64,000 nucleotides of DNA from Caulobacter henricii (lineage in GTDB: Bacteria > Pseudomonadota > Alphaproteobacteria > Caulobacterales > Caulobacteraceae): NCBI RefSeq assembly GCF_001414055.1, contig NZ_CP013002.1:1674001-1738000 (forward strand), written 5' to 3'. Shown here in pieces: positions 28,679-38,432 of this stretch. The translations under genes and the position numbers were made by a program. The notes under the pieces were generated by a model. The model searched no databases, had not been told where the DNA came from, and saw nothing but the letters and a program-made list of their open reading frames with translations. The first letter of the stretch is position 1; the number at the start of each line of letters is the position of its first letter.

Positions 28679-30460
28679 GTGCGTAGACGATTGGCCCTCG
28701 GGATCGCGACGGCAGCCTGGCTGCTGGCCGGCGCCGCATGGGCTGACGAGCCTTCGGCCACGATCACCGGGGTAGAAGACAAGACTCTGCGCGACGCGAT
28801 CCTGCGCGTGCTCTCGACCTCAAAGGCTGCGCCGCAAAGCCGCGCTGAAGCACGTCGTCGTGCCCGCGACGCCGGCGACGACGTCGTCGCAGTGCTTCGG
28901 GCTGAGGGCTACTACGCCTATGCCGTCGAACCCGACATCACCGAGGACGAGGTGCCACGCGGTGTGGTCAAGGTGAACCCGGGGCCGGTCTTTGTTCTCG
29001 CCGAACCGAAGATCATCTGGCAGGGGGCCCCACCCGAGGATGGGGTCAACAAGAGCGCGCTTGCGGCTATGCGTCTGACCCCGGGCGACCCTGGCCGCGC
29101 GGCCGCCATCCTTGGGGCTGAAGGGCGGGTCATCGCCCAGGTGCAGCAGCTGGGTTATGCCGACGCCGCGGCCGAACCGCGGGAAGTCATTGTCGACCAT
29201 GCGGACCATACGGTTCGCCCCACCTTCAATATCGTGGCGGGCGAACTGACCCGGCTTGAGGGCGTGGAGGTGGTGACCAAGGGCCGCAGCAATCCGGATT
29301 GGGTCGCCCAGTTGGTCCCCTGGCAGGCGGGCGACGTCTATGATCCGGAGCATGTTGCCGAACTGGAGCGCCGCCTCAGGGATACCGCCGTCTATGACTC
29401 GGTGTCGGTATCCCTCGCGCCGCGCGACAAGGTCCGGCCAGGCGGGCTCAGGCCGGTGGTGGTCAATCTGACCGATCGTCCTGAACGGACGGTCGAACTG
29501 GGCGCGGGTTATTCGACCAGCGAAGGGCCGGGCGTGGATGCCCGCTTGATCCGCTACAACCGCCTGCAGCGGGCGGACACCACCACCTACACGGTCCGGC
29601 TGGCCAAGCTGGAAAAACGGGTCGGCGGCGAAGTGGCCCTGCCGCACTGGCGTCGGCCGCAGCAGACCCTGAAGCTGAACGGTGCCGTCTTCAAGGAAAC
29701 GACGGACGCCTATGACGAAACCGGCGCGACGATCAGCGCGGACCTGACCCGGCGACGCAAGACCACGTCCTATCGAACCCTGGGGGTGGCGCTGGACCTG
29801 GCCCAGTCGCAACAACTGGTGACCTCAAACGGTGCCGCCGTGCGGGAGACTCTGAACCTCGCGACCCTGACCACCCTGGGTGCCGTGGCCTGGGACCAGT
29901 CGGACAGTATCCTGGATCCGACCCGGGGGTGGCGCTTTGAGGCCCGGGCCGAACCGACAACCAGCTTTGGCGATACGACCCTGGCCTATCTGAAGGCCCA
30001 GGTGCAGGGCGCAGCCTACTTTCCCTTCGGCGCGGACGCCGGCACGGTCCTGGCGGCACGGGTCAAGGTGGGGGCCATATTCGGGGCCCTGGTGTCGGAG
30101 ATACCAGCGTCGCGTCGGCTGTTCTCTGGCGGGGGCGGCTCCGTGCGGGGCTATGCCTACCAGGCCATTGGTCCACGACTGGCCGACAATACTCCGCAGG
30201 GCGGCGTATCCCTGGTCGAGACGTCCTTTGAGGTGCGCCATCGGTTCACCGAGCGCTGGGGCGGCGTTGCCTTTGTGGACGCTGGAGCGATCGGGCCGGA
30301 GCGCAAGCCCGACACCGAAGACTTTCGGTTCGGTGCCGGAATCGGCGTTCGCTATGATCTGGGCTTTGGTCCCATCCGGGCGGACATCGCGATCCCTCTG
30401 GGCAAGCGCTCGGGTGACCCGGCCTTTCAAATCTACATCAGTATCGGGCAGAGCTTTTGA
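28679..30460 (+). CDS. tamA: Translocation and assembly module outer-membrane protein TamA
   Basis: This 593-residue protein is an Omp85-family member. A signal peptide (RRRLALGIATAAWLLAGAAWA) is followed by POTRA-like domains to about residue 270. A 16-strand-type barrel then follows, with the conserved barrel motif LFSGGGGSVRGYAYQAIGP (the VRGY loop) and a final strand ending QIYISIGQSF. TamA works with TamB to insert some outer-membrane proteins and move lipids. The start is GTG at 28679 or the adjacent TTG at 28676. tamB follows with a 4-base overlap, which supports the pairing. Confidence 0.93.
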   Translation: MRRRLALGIATAAWLLAGAAWADEPSATITGVEDKTLRDAILRVLSTSKAAPQSRAEARRRARDAGDDVVAVLRAEGYYAYAVEPDITEDEVPRGVVKVNPGPVFVLAEPKIIWQGAPPEDGVNKSALAAMRLTPGDPGRAAAILGAEGRVIAQVQQLGYADAAAEPREVIVDHADHTVRPTFNIVAGELTRLEGVEVVTKGRSNPDWVAQLVPWQAGDVYDPEHVAELERRLRDTAVYDSVSVSLAPRDKVRPGGLRPVVVNLTDRPERTVELGAGYSTSEGPGVDARLIRYNRLQRADTTTYTVRLAKLEKRVGGEVALPHWRRPQQTLKLNGAVFKETTDAYDETGATISADLTRRRKTTSYRTLGVALDLAQSQQLVTSNGAAVRETLNLATLTTLGAVAWDQSDSILDPTRGWRFEARAEPTTSFGDTTLAYLKAQVQGAAYFPFGADAGTVLAARVKVGAIFGALVSEIPASRRLFSGGGGSVRGYAYQAIGPRLADNTPQGGVSLVETSFEVRHRFTERWGGVAFVDAGAIGPERKPDTEDFRFGAGIGVRYDLGFGPIRADIAIPLGKRSGDPAFQIYISIGQSF

Positions 30461-33400
30461 CCGAGGTCCGCCCCCAAAACGCCCCTGAAGAACCGCCCGG
30501 CGAAGCTCCGGCCGCTCCGGTCCGGAAGCGCGGCGGACCCGGCAGGTTGCTGATCGCCTTGGTGTCGGTCCTGGTCCTGATCGGGGCGGTTCTCGGTGGT
30601 CTGCGCTATGGGCCGACCACCCCGCAGGGACGCCTGCTTCTGGAGTCCAGGGTCAGCGGCCTGAAGCTGGGCCGCATCGGCCGACTGACCGTCGAGGGCG
30701 TGACAGGCGACATCTGGCGGGACTTTGGTGTGCGCCGCCTCGCGATCCAGGACGACAAGGGCCCCTGGCTGGAAGCCCATGATGTGCGGGTCGTCTGGAG
30801 ACCATCCGAGCTCCTGACCCGACGCTTTCATGCCGAGCAGATCCAGGCGAGTGATGTGACGGTGCTGCGCCGGCCTATACTCGGCCCTGCAGGCAAGCCC
30901 GCACCGGCCCCGGTGTCGGTGGATTTGGACAGGGTCGAGCTTCGGCTGATCACCCGGTCCGCCTTCAGTCGCCAGGCAGGCGATTTCAATGTCGCCGGGT
31001 CCTACGAATTTGCACGCATGGGCGGTCAGAAGGGCCGGCTGAGCCTGGCCAGTCGGCTACACAGGGGCGACCGGCTGGACCTGGACTTCGATCTGGGGGG
31101 CAAGAACACGCTTCGGCTCAAGGCCGAAGCCGTCGAAGCCGATGGCGGGGCCATAGCCGGGGCCCTGGGTCTGCCGGTCGACCGGGCCTTCGATCTCAAG
31201 GCCAAGGCCGAGGGCGCGATGACGCGCGGGGCCTTCAGTCTGACGGCGAGATCGGGGGCAGACATACCCCTCGACGCTACCGGTGCCTGGACGCCTGAAG
31301 GCGGCTCAGCGCGGGGGCGGATCGACCTGGGAGCCTCCAGCCTGACCCACCGCCTGGAGGCCATGTTTGGTCCCGAGGCCAGCTTCAGCCTTGAAGGCCG
31401 CAAGTCGAAGGGCGGTCTGTTTGATCTGACCACCCGGATCAGGTCCGCGAACCTTGTTCTTGAGTCGCGAGGTCTGGCCGACATCGGCAAGAGGCGCACG
31501 GGCCCCGACGGTCTGCCTTTCACGGCGAAGATCGGGTCGCTCAAGACGATTGTTTCGATTCCTGAGATGGGGGCCGGGCAGGTGAAGGGCCGGCTTCGGC
31601 TGGAAAAGGGCGGCTTCACCGTCGAGGGGGATGCCGATGTCTCGGACCTGTCCCTGCTGGGCTATCACCTGGAACGCGCCCGCGGCCCGGCTTCGGTGCG
31701 ATGGTCCAAGGGAGAGTTGACGATCAAGGCCCAGGCCGCCGGACAGGGCGGGGGCGGAACCGGAATCCTGGCGGTGCTCGGGGCAAGCCCCAAGGCCGAT
31801 TTCGAGGGTGTGCGGCTGAAGAACGGCCCGTTCCTGATCCGCTCGGCCAAGATCACTGCACCCAACCTGGTGGTGACGGGTGAGGGCGATCGAAGCCTTC
31901 TGGGGGGGCTGAGCTTCCGGGGGGAGGCGCGTGTCGTCAGTCTTGCACCGGTCCGGGCCGGGGCGCGCGGCAATCTGGCGGCCAAGTGGTCGGCCAGCAG
32001 CGCCCAGGGCAGGCCTTGGGCCTTTTCCGTTGATGCCAAAGGTCAGGACTTTGCAGCCGGCCTGGCGGAACTGGATCGCCTGCTGGGCAAGTCGCCGCGC
32101 CTCAGCGGTCGGGGGGCGTGGCAGGATGGAGTCCTGACGATCGACAATGCCAAACTTGAGGGGACGGCGGCTGAAGCCCGGACCTCGGGTGCGATGCGAC
32201 GTGACGGCACTCTGGGCTTCAAGCTGGATTGGACGGCGACGGGGCCGTTCACGGCCGGTCCCGTCGAAGTCACCGGCAAGGCCAAGGGCGATGGCACCGT
32301 CGCCGGCACACTGGCCAGGCCAAGGCTGGACCTGACGGCTGATTTTGACTCGATCGATCTTCCGAGACTGCCCCTGACCCAGGCCCATCTCGCCCTAACC
32401 TTTGAGCGTACCTCAGACGGCTCCGACGGGGTCGCACGGCTTACGGCCCAGAGTCTCCAGGGACCGGCCCGAGCTGGAGCGGCCTTTCGCTTTGCGGCAG
32501 GCGGGCTGGAGCTCACAGACCTTGATCTTGACGCAGGCGGGGCAAAGGCGACCGGCGAGGTTTCATTGCGCGGGCGACGGCCGGCTTCAGCGAATCTGCT
32601 GGTGTCGATCGGACCAGGCGCCTACCTGTACCAGGGGCGGGTCGCGGGTTCCGTCCGGATCGTCGAGGGGAGCGACAGTGCCCGCGCGACCCTTGACTTG
32701 ACCGCCGAGGATATCGCCAGCGGCAACTGGAAACTGCGTACGGCTCGGATCAAGGCCGATGGATCCCTGGGCAATCTGCCCCTGACGGTCGATGCACAGG
32801 GCCTGGCTCCCGGCGGGCGCTGGCGGCTGGCGGGAACGGGTGCGCTCGCGCAGTCCGGCGATGACTACACCCTGTCTCTCGACGCTTCCGGACGCATGGG
32901 ACGGACCGATATCAAGACGCGTGAGACGTCAGTGATGCGCCTTGGGGGCGCTTCGATCCTTTCGAGGCTGCGGCTTCTGATCGGAGACGGCCAGGCCGAC
33001 CTCGACACCGACATCGGTCCGGAACGCTCCAGTCTCAAGGCGCGTCTGGCCGGCGTCAGTCTCTCGGCCTTCGATCCGGACCTGGCCGGCGACATTGATG
33101 GCACGTTCAATCTTTTCGGCCAGGGCGAAACCTTGCTTGGTGAGTTTGAGGCCAGGCTAACCGGCGCGCGGGAACGCGGGTCCAAGATCGAGCAGTCGCT
33201 GAACGCCCAGATCCATGGCGATCTGAAGGACCGGGTGCTGACGCTCGTGGCCGAGGGGGCCAATCGTCAGGGCCTCACATCCGAGGCGCGCCTGCAACTG
33301 CCGGCCGAAGCCTCGGCCTCGCCGTTGCGACTGGCGATTGATCGTCGCCGGCCCGTCATGGGGTCCTTCAAGGCCCAGGGCGAGATCAAACCCCTATGGG

Positions 33401-34629
33401 ATCTGCTGCTGGGGCCGGAACGGTCGCTGTCCGGCAAGATCGATGCCGAGGGCTCTCTCGGCGGAACCCTGGCCGATCCGCGGCTGGTCGGGCGGGCATC
33501 CCTGGATGGCGGCGGCTTTGAAGAGGGGCGTACCGGCCTGCGTCTGCGCAACATTACCCTGCGCATGGCGCTGGCCGACAATGCGATCGACGTAAGCCAG
33601 GCGACGGCGGAAGACGGGATAAGCGGTTCCCTGGCCGGCGCGGGACGCATCAGCCTCAACCGCGAAGGCGTCAGCAGCTTCAGGCTCGACCTCAAGGCCT
33701 TCCGCCTGATCGACAATGACCTGGCCACCGCCACTGCCACCGGCCAGGCGACCATCAATCGTTCGGCCGACGGCAAGGTCAAGCTGAGCGGAGACCTCGT
33801 CATCGATCGGGCCGATGTCTCGGCCCAGAGCAAGACCCCGGCCGGCGTGGTCAATCTGGATGTCATAGAGCGCAATCGTCCGACGGACCTCGACCAGGGC
33901 ACCCAGCCCCGGCGGGCTAGTCCCGGCGGCGGCATCGCTTTGGATCTCGACCTCAAGGCCCCGCGCCGGGTGTTCGTGAAAGGGCGGGGCCTGGACGTCG
34001 AACTATCGCTGGACGCCCATGTCGGCGGGACCTCCTTTGCGCCGAGTCTCGACGGCGTGGCCCGCATGGTGCGTGGCGAGTATGACTTCGCGGGCAAGCG
34101 GTTCGAGTTCGACAGTACGGGTGTCGTTACGCTTTCGACCCAGCTGGATCGCATCCGTCTCAACCTCAGCGCCCGGCGTGAGGACACGGCGCTGACCGCC
34201 ATCGTCAAGATCGCTGGCACGGCCGCCAAGCCGGAAATCACCCTGACCTCGACACCTGAGCTGCCGAGCGATGAAGTGCTCAGCCAGGTGCTCTTCGGGG
34301 CCTCGGCCGCCCAGCTGTCGCCGATTGAAGCCGCCCAACTGGCCTCGGCCCTGGCGGCCCTGGCGGGCGGCGGCGGTTTCGATGTGATGGGCAATCTGCG
34401 CAGTTTCGCGCGGCTGGATCGCCTGGCCTTCGCCAACAGCGCCACCGGCGTGACAGTGGCGGGCGGCAAGTATGTCACCGACGATGTCTATCTGGAGATC
34501 ATCGGTGGTGGGCGTGAAGGTCCTGCCGCTCAGGTTGAATGGCGGATCCGTCGGACCCTGTCCCTGGTGTCAAAGATTGGCGGTCAGGGCGACGCAAAGC
34601 TTTCCGTTCGCTGGCGAAAGGACTATTAG
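30457..34629 (+). CDS. tamB: Translocation and assembly module inner-membrane protein TamB
   Basis: TamB (1390 residues) is anchored in the inner membrane by one N-terminal segment (RLLIALVSVLVLIGAVLGGL, about residues 29-48). It spans the periplasm as a long beta-taco of repeats rich in alternating hydrophobic residues. The C-terminal DUF490 region is seen in LDLDLKAPRRVFVKGRGLD, VRGEYDFAGKRFEFDSTG, and LPSDEVLSQVLFGASAAQLSP, ending SLVSKIGGQGDAKLSVRWRKDY. The start is a TTG overlapping the tamA stop. It bridges to TamA in the outer membrane for protein insertion or phospholipid transport. Confidence 0.94.
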   Translation: MTEVRPQNAPEEPPGEAPAAPVRKRGGPGRLLIALVSVLVLIGAVLGGLRYGPTTPQGRLLLESRVSGLKLGRIGRLTVEGVTGDIWRDFGVRRLAIQDDKGPWLEAHDVRVVWRPSELLTRRFHAEQIQASDVTVLRRPILGPAGKPAPAPVSVDLDRVELRLITRSAFSRQAGDFNVAGSYEFARMGGQKGRLSLASRLHRGDRLDLDFDLGGKNTLRLKAEAVEADGGAIAGALGLPVDRAFDLKAKAEGAMTRGAFSLTARSGADIPLDATGAWTPEGGSARGRIDLGASSLTHRLEAMFGPEASFSLEGRKSKGGLFDLTTRIRSANLVLESRGLADIGKRRTGPDGLPFTAKIGSLKTIVSIPEMGAGQVKGRLRLEKGGFTVEGDADVSDLSLLGYHLERARGPASVRWSKGELTIKAQAAGQGGGGTGILAVLGASPKADFEGVRLKNGPFLIRSAKITAPNLVVTGEGDRSLLGGLSFRGEARVVSLAPVRAGARGNLAAKWSASSAQGRPWAFSVDAKGQDFAAGLAELDRLLGKSPRLSGRGAWQDGVLTIDNAKLEGTAAEARTSGAMRRDGTLGFKLDWTATGPFTAGPVEVTGKAKGDGTVAGTLARPRLDLTADFDSIDLPRLPLTQAHLALTFERTSDGSDGVARLTAQSLQGPARAGAAFRFAAGGLELTDLDLDAGGAKATGEVSLRGRRPASANLLVSIGPGAYLYQGRVAGSVRIVEGSDSARATLDLTAEDIASGNWKLRTARIKADGSLGNLPLTVDAQGLAPGGRWRLAGTGALAQSGDDYTLSLDASGRMGRTDIKTRETSVMRLGGASILSRLRLLIGDGQADLDTDIGPERSSLKARLAGVSLSAFDPDLAGDIDGTFNLFGQGETLLGEFEARLTGARERGSKIEQSLNAQIHGDLKDRVLTLVAEGANRQGLTSEARLQLPAEASASPLRLAIDRRRPVMGSFKAQGEIKPLWDLLLGPERSLSGKIDAEGSLGGTLADPRLVGRASLDGGGFEEGRTGLRLRNITLRMALADNAIDVSQATAEDGISGSLAGAGRISLNREGVSSFRLDLKAFRLIDNDLATATATGQATINRSADGKVKLSGDLVIDRADVSAQSKTPAGVVNLDVIERNRPTDLDQGTQPRRASPGGGIALDLDLKAPRRVFVKGRGLDVELSLDAHVGGTSFAPSLDGVARMVRGEYDFAGKRFEFDSTGVVTLSTQLDRIRLNLSARREDTALTAIVKIAGTAAKPEITLTSTPELPSDEVLSQVLFGASAAQLSPIEAAQLASALAALAGGGGFDVMGNLRSFARLDRLAFANSATGVTVAGGKYVTDDVYLEIIGGGREGPAAQVEWRIRRTLSLVSKIGGQGDAKLSVRWRKDY

Positions 34630-34725
34630 GGGCGCAAGGCTGTTGCGCGGGCGCCCGTTTACCTCGTCTGAGGAAGCACGATTTACCCGCGGCCCTTGGT
34701 TTATTGTGACTGGGGGAGGACCGGC

Positions 34726-35976
34726 ATGCCTATGCGACTCGAGAACCATGAACGCGTTGTTCTGGAGGCTCTGGCCTCGGATGGCGCGCGAATTATCGAC
34801 CGGGCTGTGGACTGGTGCGCGATAAACTCCGGTAGCCTGCATCTGGCCGGCCTCGAGCGCCAAAGGCAGATTTTGCTCGAAACCGTGGCGACGCTGCCTG
34901 GCGCGCCGACCGAGATTCCGCTCGCGGCATCCGAGGTGATTGGCGCGGACGGTCGCGTGGGCCAGCAGCAGCACACGCCGGCCATTGCCGTGGTCGTGCG
35001 CCCGGAGGCCCCGGTCCAGGTGGTTCTGACGGGCCACTATGACACCGTCTATCCGGAGACGAGCCGTTTCCAGGCGGTGACCACACGGGCTGATGGCGCT
35101 CTGCACGGGCCGGGGATCGCCGACATGAAGGGCGGCATCAGCGTCATGCTGGCGGCGCTGGAGGCTTTTGAGCGGCATCCTGATGCGGGCCGGGTCGGCT
35201 ATCGCGTCCTGCTGTCGCCGGATGAAGAGATCGGCTCCGTCGCGTCCGGTCCCGTCCTGGCCGAGTTTGCCAGGCTGGGTCATGTCGGCCTGACCTATGA
35301 ACCGGCCCTGGCCGATGGCTCCCTGGCGTCATCACGCAAAGGGTCCGGCAATTTCCACATCGTCGTGCATGGCAAGGCAGCCCATGCCGGCCGCGACTTC
35401 GCTGCGGGGCGCAACGCCGTGATCGGTGCGGCCCGCATTGCCGAGGCCTTGCACGGACTGAACGGCCAGCGCGACGGTGTGACCGTCAATGTCGCCCGGA
35501 TCGATGGCGGCGCGCCGCTGAACATGGTGCCGGATGTGGCGATCGCCCGGTTCAATGTCCGGTTCCCCGATGCCGAGGGTGCCGCCTGGTTCGAGGCGCA
35601 GGTTGCCCGGATCGTCGCGGAGCCACGCGAGGGGCTGCATGTCCACCTGCACGGCCTGATCACCCGCGGGGCCAAGCCGTTCAACGCGGCCCAGCAACAG
35701 CTGTTCGGTGCCGTCAAGGAGGCCGGGGCCCTGCTCGGCCAGGACATCGCCTGGAAGCCGTCCGGCGGGGTCTGTGAGGGCAACAACCTATTCGCCTCGG
35801 GCCTGCCCAATGTCGACACCTTGGGGGTGCGCGGCGGCGACATCCACAGCGAGGCCGAACACGCCTGGCCCGAAAGCTTTGTCGAGCGCGCCCAGCTCTC
35901 GGCCCTGATCCTGATGAAACTGGCCAGCGGCGAGATCGACGGACGGTCGATCCGCGCGTCCATGGAGAACCTTTGA
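34726..35976 (+). CDS. M20-family metallohydrolase of the arginine (AST) operon
   Basis: This 416-residue enzyme has the M20 di-zinc motif set: TGHYDTVYP near residue 104, GPGIADMKGG near residue 127 with the bridging Asp, SPDEEIGS near residue 163 with the catalytic Glu pair, and a late His in GGDIHSEAEHAW near residue 380. The family includes ArgE, DapE (a desuccinylase) and carboxypeptidase G2. It is the first gene of a tightly packed operon with astA, astD and astB. No astE is present in the window, so removal of succinyl from succinylglutamate is a reasonable but unproven role. The ATG at 34726 follows GGGGGAGGA. Confidence 0.85.
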   Translation: MPMRLENHERVVLEALASDGARIIDRAVDWCAINSGSLHLAGLERQRQILLETVATLPGAPTEIPLAASEVIGADGRVGQQQHTPAIAVVVRPEAPVQVVLTGHYDTVYPETSRFQAVTTRADGALHGPGIADMKGGISVMLAALEAFERHPDAGRVGYRVLLSPDEEIGSVASGPVLAEFARLGHVGLTYEPALADGSLASSRKGSGNFHIVVHGKAAHAGRDFAAGRNAVIGAARIAEALHGLNGQRDGVTVNVARIDGGAPLNMVPDVAIARFNVRFPDAEGAAWFEAQVARIVAEPREGLHVHLHGLITRGAKPFNAAQQQLFGAVKEAGALLGQDIAWKPSGGVCEGNNLFASGLPNVDTLGVRGGDIHSEAEHAWPESFVERAQLSALILMKLASGEIDGRSIRASMENL

Positions 35977-36981
35977 ATGTTAGTCGTCCGCCCCGCCGGC
36001 CCGACCGATTTTGACGCCCTGATGGAATTGGCCCTGCTGTCGGGCCGTGGCTTCACCAGCCTGCCCGAGGACGAGCAGACCCTGCGCGCCCGACTGGACC
36101 TGTCGGCGGCTAGCTTCAAGGCTGAGGTTGCCGCGCCCGAGGCCTGGTACACCCTGATGCTGGAAGACCTCGAGGCCGGGGACGTGATCGGCGTCGCTGG
36201 TGTCAAGGCGGGCGTCGGTCTGAAGCGACCGCATTTCTCGTTCCGGGTCGTCACCCTGGCCCAGTCCTCACCGACCCTGGACAAGCGCTTCGATCACCGC
36301 GCCCTGGTGCTGGTCAATGAGTGCGCCGGCTGGTCCGAGGTGGGCTCGCTGTTCCTGAAGCCAGAACGCCGGATGGGCGGGGCCGGGCGGCTTCTGGCCC
36401 AGTCGCGCTACATGCTGATCGGGCTGGAGCCGCAGCGCTTTGCCGAGATGATCCTGGCCGAACTGCGCGGCTGGTTCGACGAGGATGGCGGCTGCCCGTT
36501 CTGGGATCATGTCGCCAGCAAGTTTTTCCGCCTGGAGTTTGACGAGGCCGACATGATGAGCGCCTCGACCGACGGTCAGTTCATTCTCGACCTCGCACCG
36601 CGCCATCCCATCTATGCCGAACTGCTGCCCAAGGAGGCGCGCGAGGTTCTGGGGCGCGTGCATCGCGAGGGCGAGGCCGCTCGGGCCATGCTCGAAACCG
36701 AGGGCTTCCGCTTCCAGGGCCTGATCGACATCTTCGATGCCGGGCCCACGGTTGCGGCGCGGCGCGACGACATCAAGACCGTCCGCGAGGCGCGCCGTTT
36801 GCGCCTGAAGCTGGGCGAAGATGCCTATGGCGAGGAGGCCTTGGTCTCCTCCAGCGAGATCGGCGGCTTCAGGGCGGTCCGGGCCCCGGTGTTCATTGAC
36901 GGTGAAACGGCGATCATGGGGCGCGACGCGGCCTCGGCGCTGCGAGTTTCCGAAGGCGACATGGTGCAGGTGAAAGCATGA
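35977..36981 (+). CDS. astA: Arginine N-succinyltransferase
   Basis: AstA (334 residues) succinylates L-arginine from succinyl-CoA, the first step of the AST pathway for using arginine as carbon and nitrogen. The opening VVRPAGPTDFDALMELALLSG, the FRVVTLAQSSPTLDKRFDH block near residue 90, SEVGSLFLKPERRMGG near residue 120, and HPIYAELLPKEAREVLGRVH near residue 208 are characteristic. The ATG directly abuts the stop of the M20 gene, and astD begins inside its stop (ATGA), so translation is coupled through the operon. Confidence 0.94.
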   Translation: MLVVRPAGPTDFDALMELALLSGRGFTSLPEDEQTLRARLDLSAASFKAEVAAPEAWYTLMLEDLEAGDVIGVAGVKAGVGLKRPHFSFRVVTLAQSSPTLDKRFDHRALVLVNECAGWSEVGSLFLKPERRMGGAGRLLAQSRYMLIGLEPQRFAEMILAELRGWFDEDGGCPFWDHVASKFFRLEFDEADMMSASTDGQFILDLAPRHPIYAELLPKEAREVLGRVHREGEAARAMLETEGFRFQGLIDIFDAGPTVAARRDDIKTVREARRLRLKLGEDAYGEEALVSSSEIGGFRAVRAPVFIDGETAIMGRDAASALRVSEGDMVQVKA

Positions 36982-38432
36982 GTGGCGGCGTGTTTATTGA
37001 TGGTGTCTGGCGCGCAGGTGCCGGACCGGAAGCAGTTTCCATCGACCCGACCACGGGCGAGACGATCTGGCGGGAAGCGTCGGCGGCACAGGCCGACGTC
37101 GCCCTTGCCGTGGCCGCCGCACGCCGCGCCTTTCCGGCCTGGGCCGATCAGCCGCGCGAAGCCCGCATCGCGATCCTGCGCCGCTACAAGGAGATCCTGG
37201 TCGAGCGCACACCGGCCTTCGCCGAGGCCATGAGCCGCGAGACCGGCAAGGCCCTGTGGGAGACACGGGTGGAGCTGGCCTCGATGGCCGGCAAGGTCGA
37301 CCTGTCGATCAGGGCCTATGACGAACGCACGGGCGGCGTCGAAAACGCCATGCCATTCGGGCGCGCTGTTCTGCGCCATCGCGCCCACGGCGTCATGGCG
37401 GTGCTGGGGCCGTTCAACTTCCCAGGTCACCTGCCCAATGGCCACATCGTGCCGGCCCTGCTGGCCGGCGACACGGTGGTATTCAAGCCGTCCGAGGAAA
37501 CGCCGCTGGTCGGTCAGTTGCTGGTTGAGGCCCTCGAGGCAGCCGGCATTCCGTCCGGCGTGATCAATCTTGTCCAGGGTGGGCGCGACACCGGCCAGGC
37601 CCTGATCGCCGAAGAGATCGACGGCCTGCTGTTCACCGGCTCGGCCCAGGCGGGTGCCTTCTTCCGGCGGTACTTCGCGGATCGCCCCGACGTGATCCTG
37701 GCCCTCGAGCTGGGCGGCAACAATCCCCTGGTGGTCTGGGACGCCGGCGACGCCGAGGCCGTAGCGGCCTTGGTCGTGCAGTCGGCTTTCATCACCACCG
37801 GTCAGCGCTGTTCCTGCGCCCGGCGCCTGATCGTGTCGGATGACGCGGCGGGCAGGGCGGTGATCGAGGCCGTTGCAGCCCTGTCGGATCGCCTGACGGC
37901 CGGACCCTGGAACGGTCCAAGCGAGCCCTTCATGGGGCCCCTGATCTCGGCGCGGGCCGCAGCCCTGGCCAAGGCCGGCGCGGACGCCCTGGGCGGTCAG
38001 CGCATTCGGACCCTGGGAGGTCTGGACGGTCTCAGCGACGCCTTCGTGTCCCCGGGCTTTGTCGATGTCACCGGCGTCGATGTGGCGGACGAAGAGCTGT
38101 TTGCGCCCCTGCTGCAGGTGCGCCGGGTCGGCAGCTTCGAGGAGGCCATCGCGGCGGCCAATGCCACCCGCTACGGTTTGTCGGCTGGACTTATCTCCAA
38201 TCAGTCAGGGCTTTGGGACAAGTTCCTCAACCGGATCCGCGCGGGCGTCGTCAACTGGAACCGGCCGACGACGGGTGCCGCAGGCAGCATGCCGTTCGGG
38301 GGTCTCGGGGCCTCCGGCAACCACCGTCCCAGCGCCTATTATGCCGCCGACTATTGCGCCTATCCGGTGGCCAGTTTTGAAGCGGATGCAGTCCTAAATA
38401 CATTTTGTGATATCAAGGGTTTGCGAGCATGA
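36978..38432 (+). CDS. astD: Succinylglutamate-semialdehyde dehydrogenase
   Basis: AstD (484 residues) oxidises N-succinylglutamate 5-semialdehyde with NAD to succinylglutamate. The aldehyde-dehydrogenase elements are complete: GPFNFPGHLPNGHIVPAL near residue 144, FTGSAQAG near residue 218, the catalytic Glu in LELGGNNPLVVWD near residue 243, and the catalytic Cys in TTGQRCSCARRL near residue 277. Length matches AstD rather than unrelated dehydrogenases, and the position between astA and astB agrees. Both ends overlap neighbours by 4 bases. Confidence 0.95.
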   Translation: MSGGVFIDGVWRAGAGPEAVSIDPTTGETIWREASAAQADVALAVAAARRAFPAWADQPREARIAILRRYKEILVERTPAFAEAMSRETGKALWETRVELASMAGKVDLSIRAYDERTGGVENAMPFGRAVLRHRAHGVMAVLGPFNFPGHLPNGHIVPALLAGDTVVFKPSEETPLVGQLLVEALEAAGIPSGVINLVQGGRDTGQALIAEEIDGLLFTGSAQAGAFFRRYFADRPDVILALELGGNNPLVVWDAGDAEAVAALVVQSAFITTGQRCSCARRLIVSDDAAGRAVIEAVAALSDRLTAGPWNGPSEPFMGPLISARAAALAKAGADALGGQRIRTLGGLDGLSDAFVSPGFVDVTGVDVADEELFAPLLQVRRVGSFEEAIAAANATRYGLSAGLISNQSGLWDKFLNRIRAGVVNWNRPTTGAAGSMPFGGLGASGNHRPSAYYAADYCAYPVASFEADAVLNTFCDIKGLRA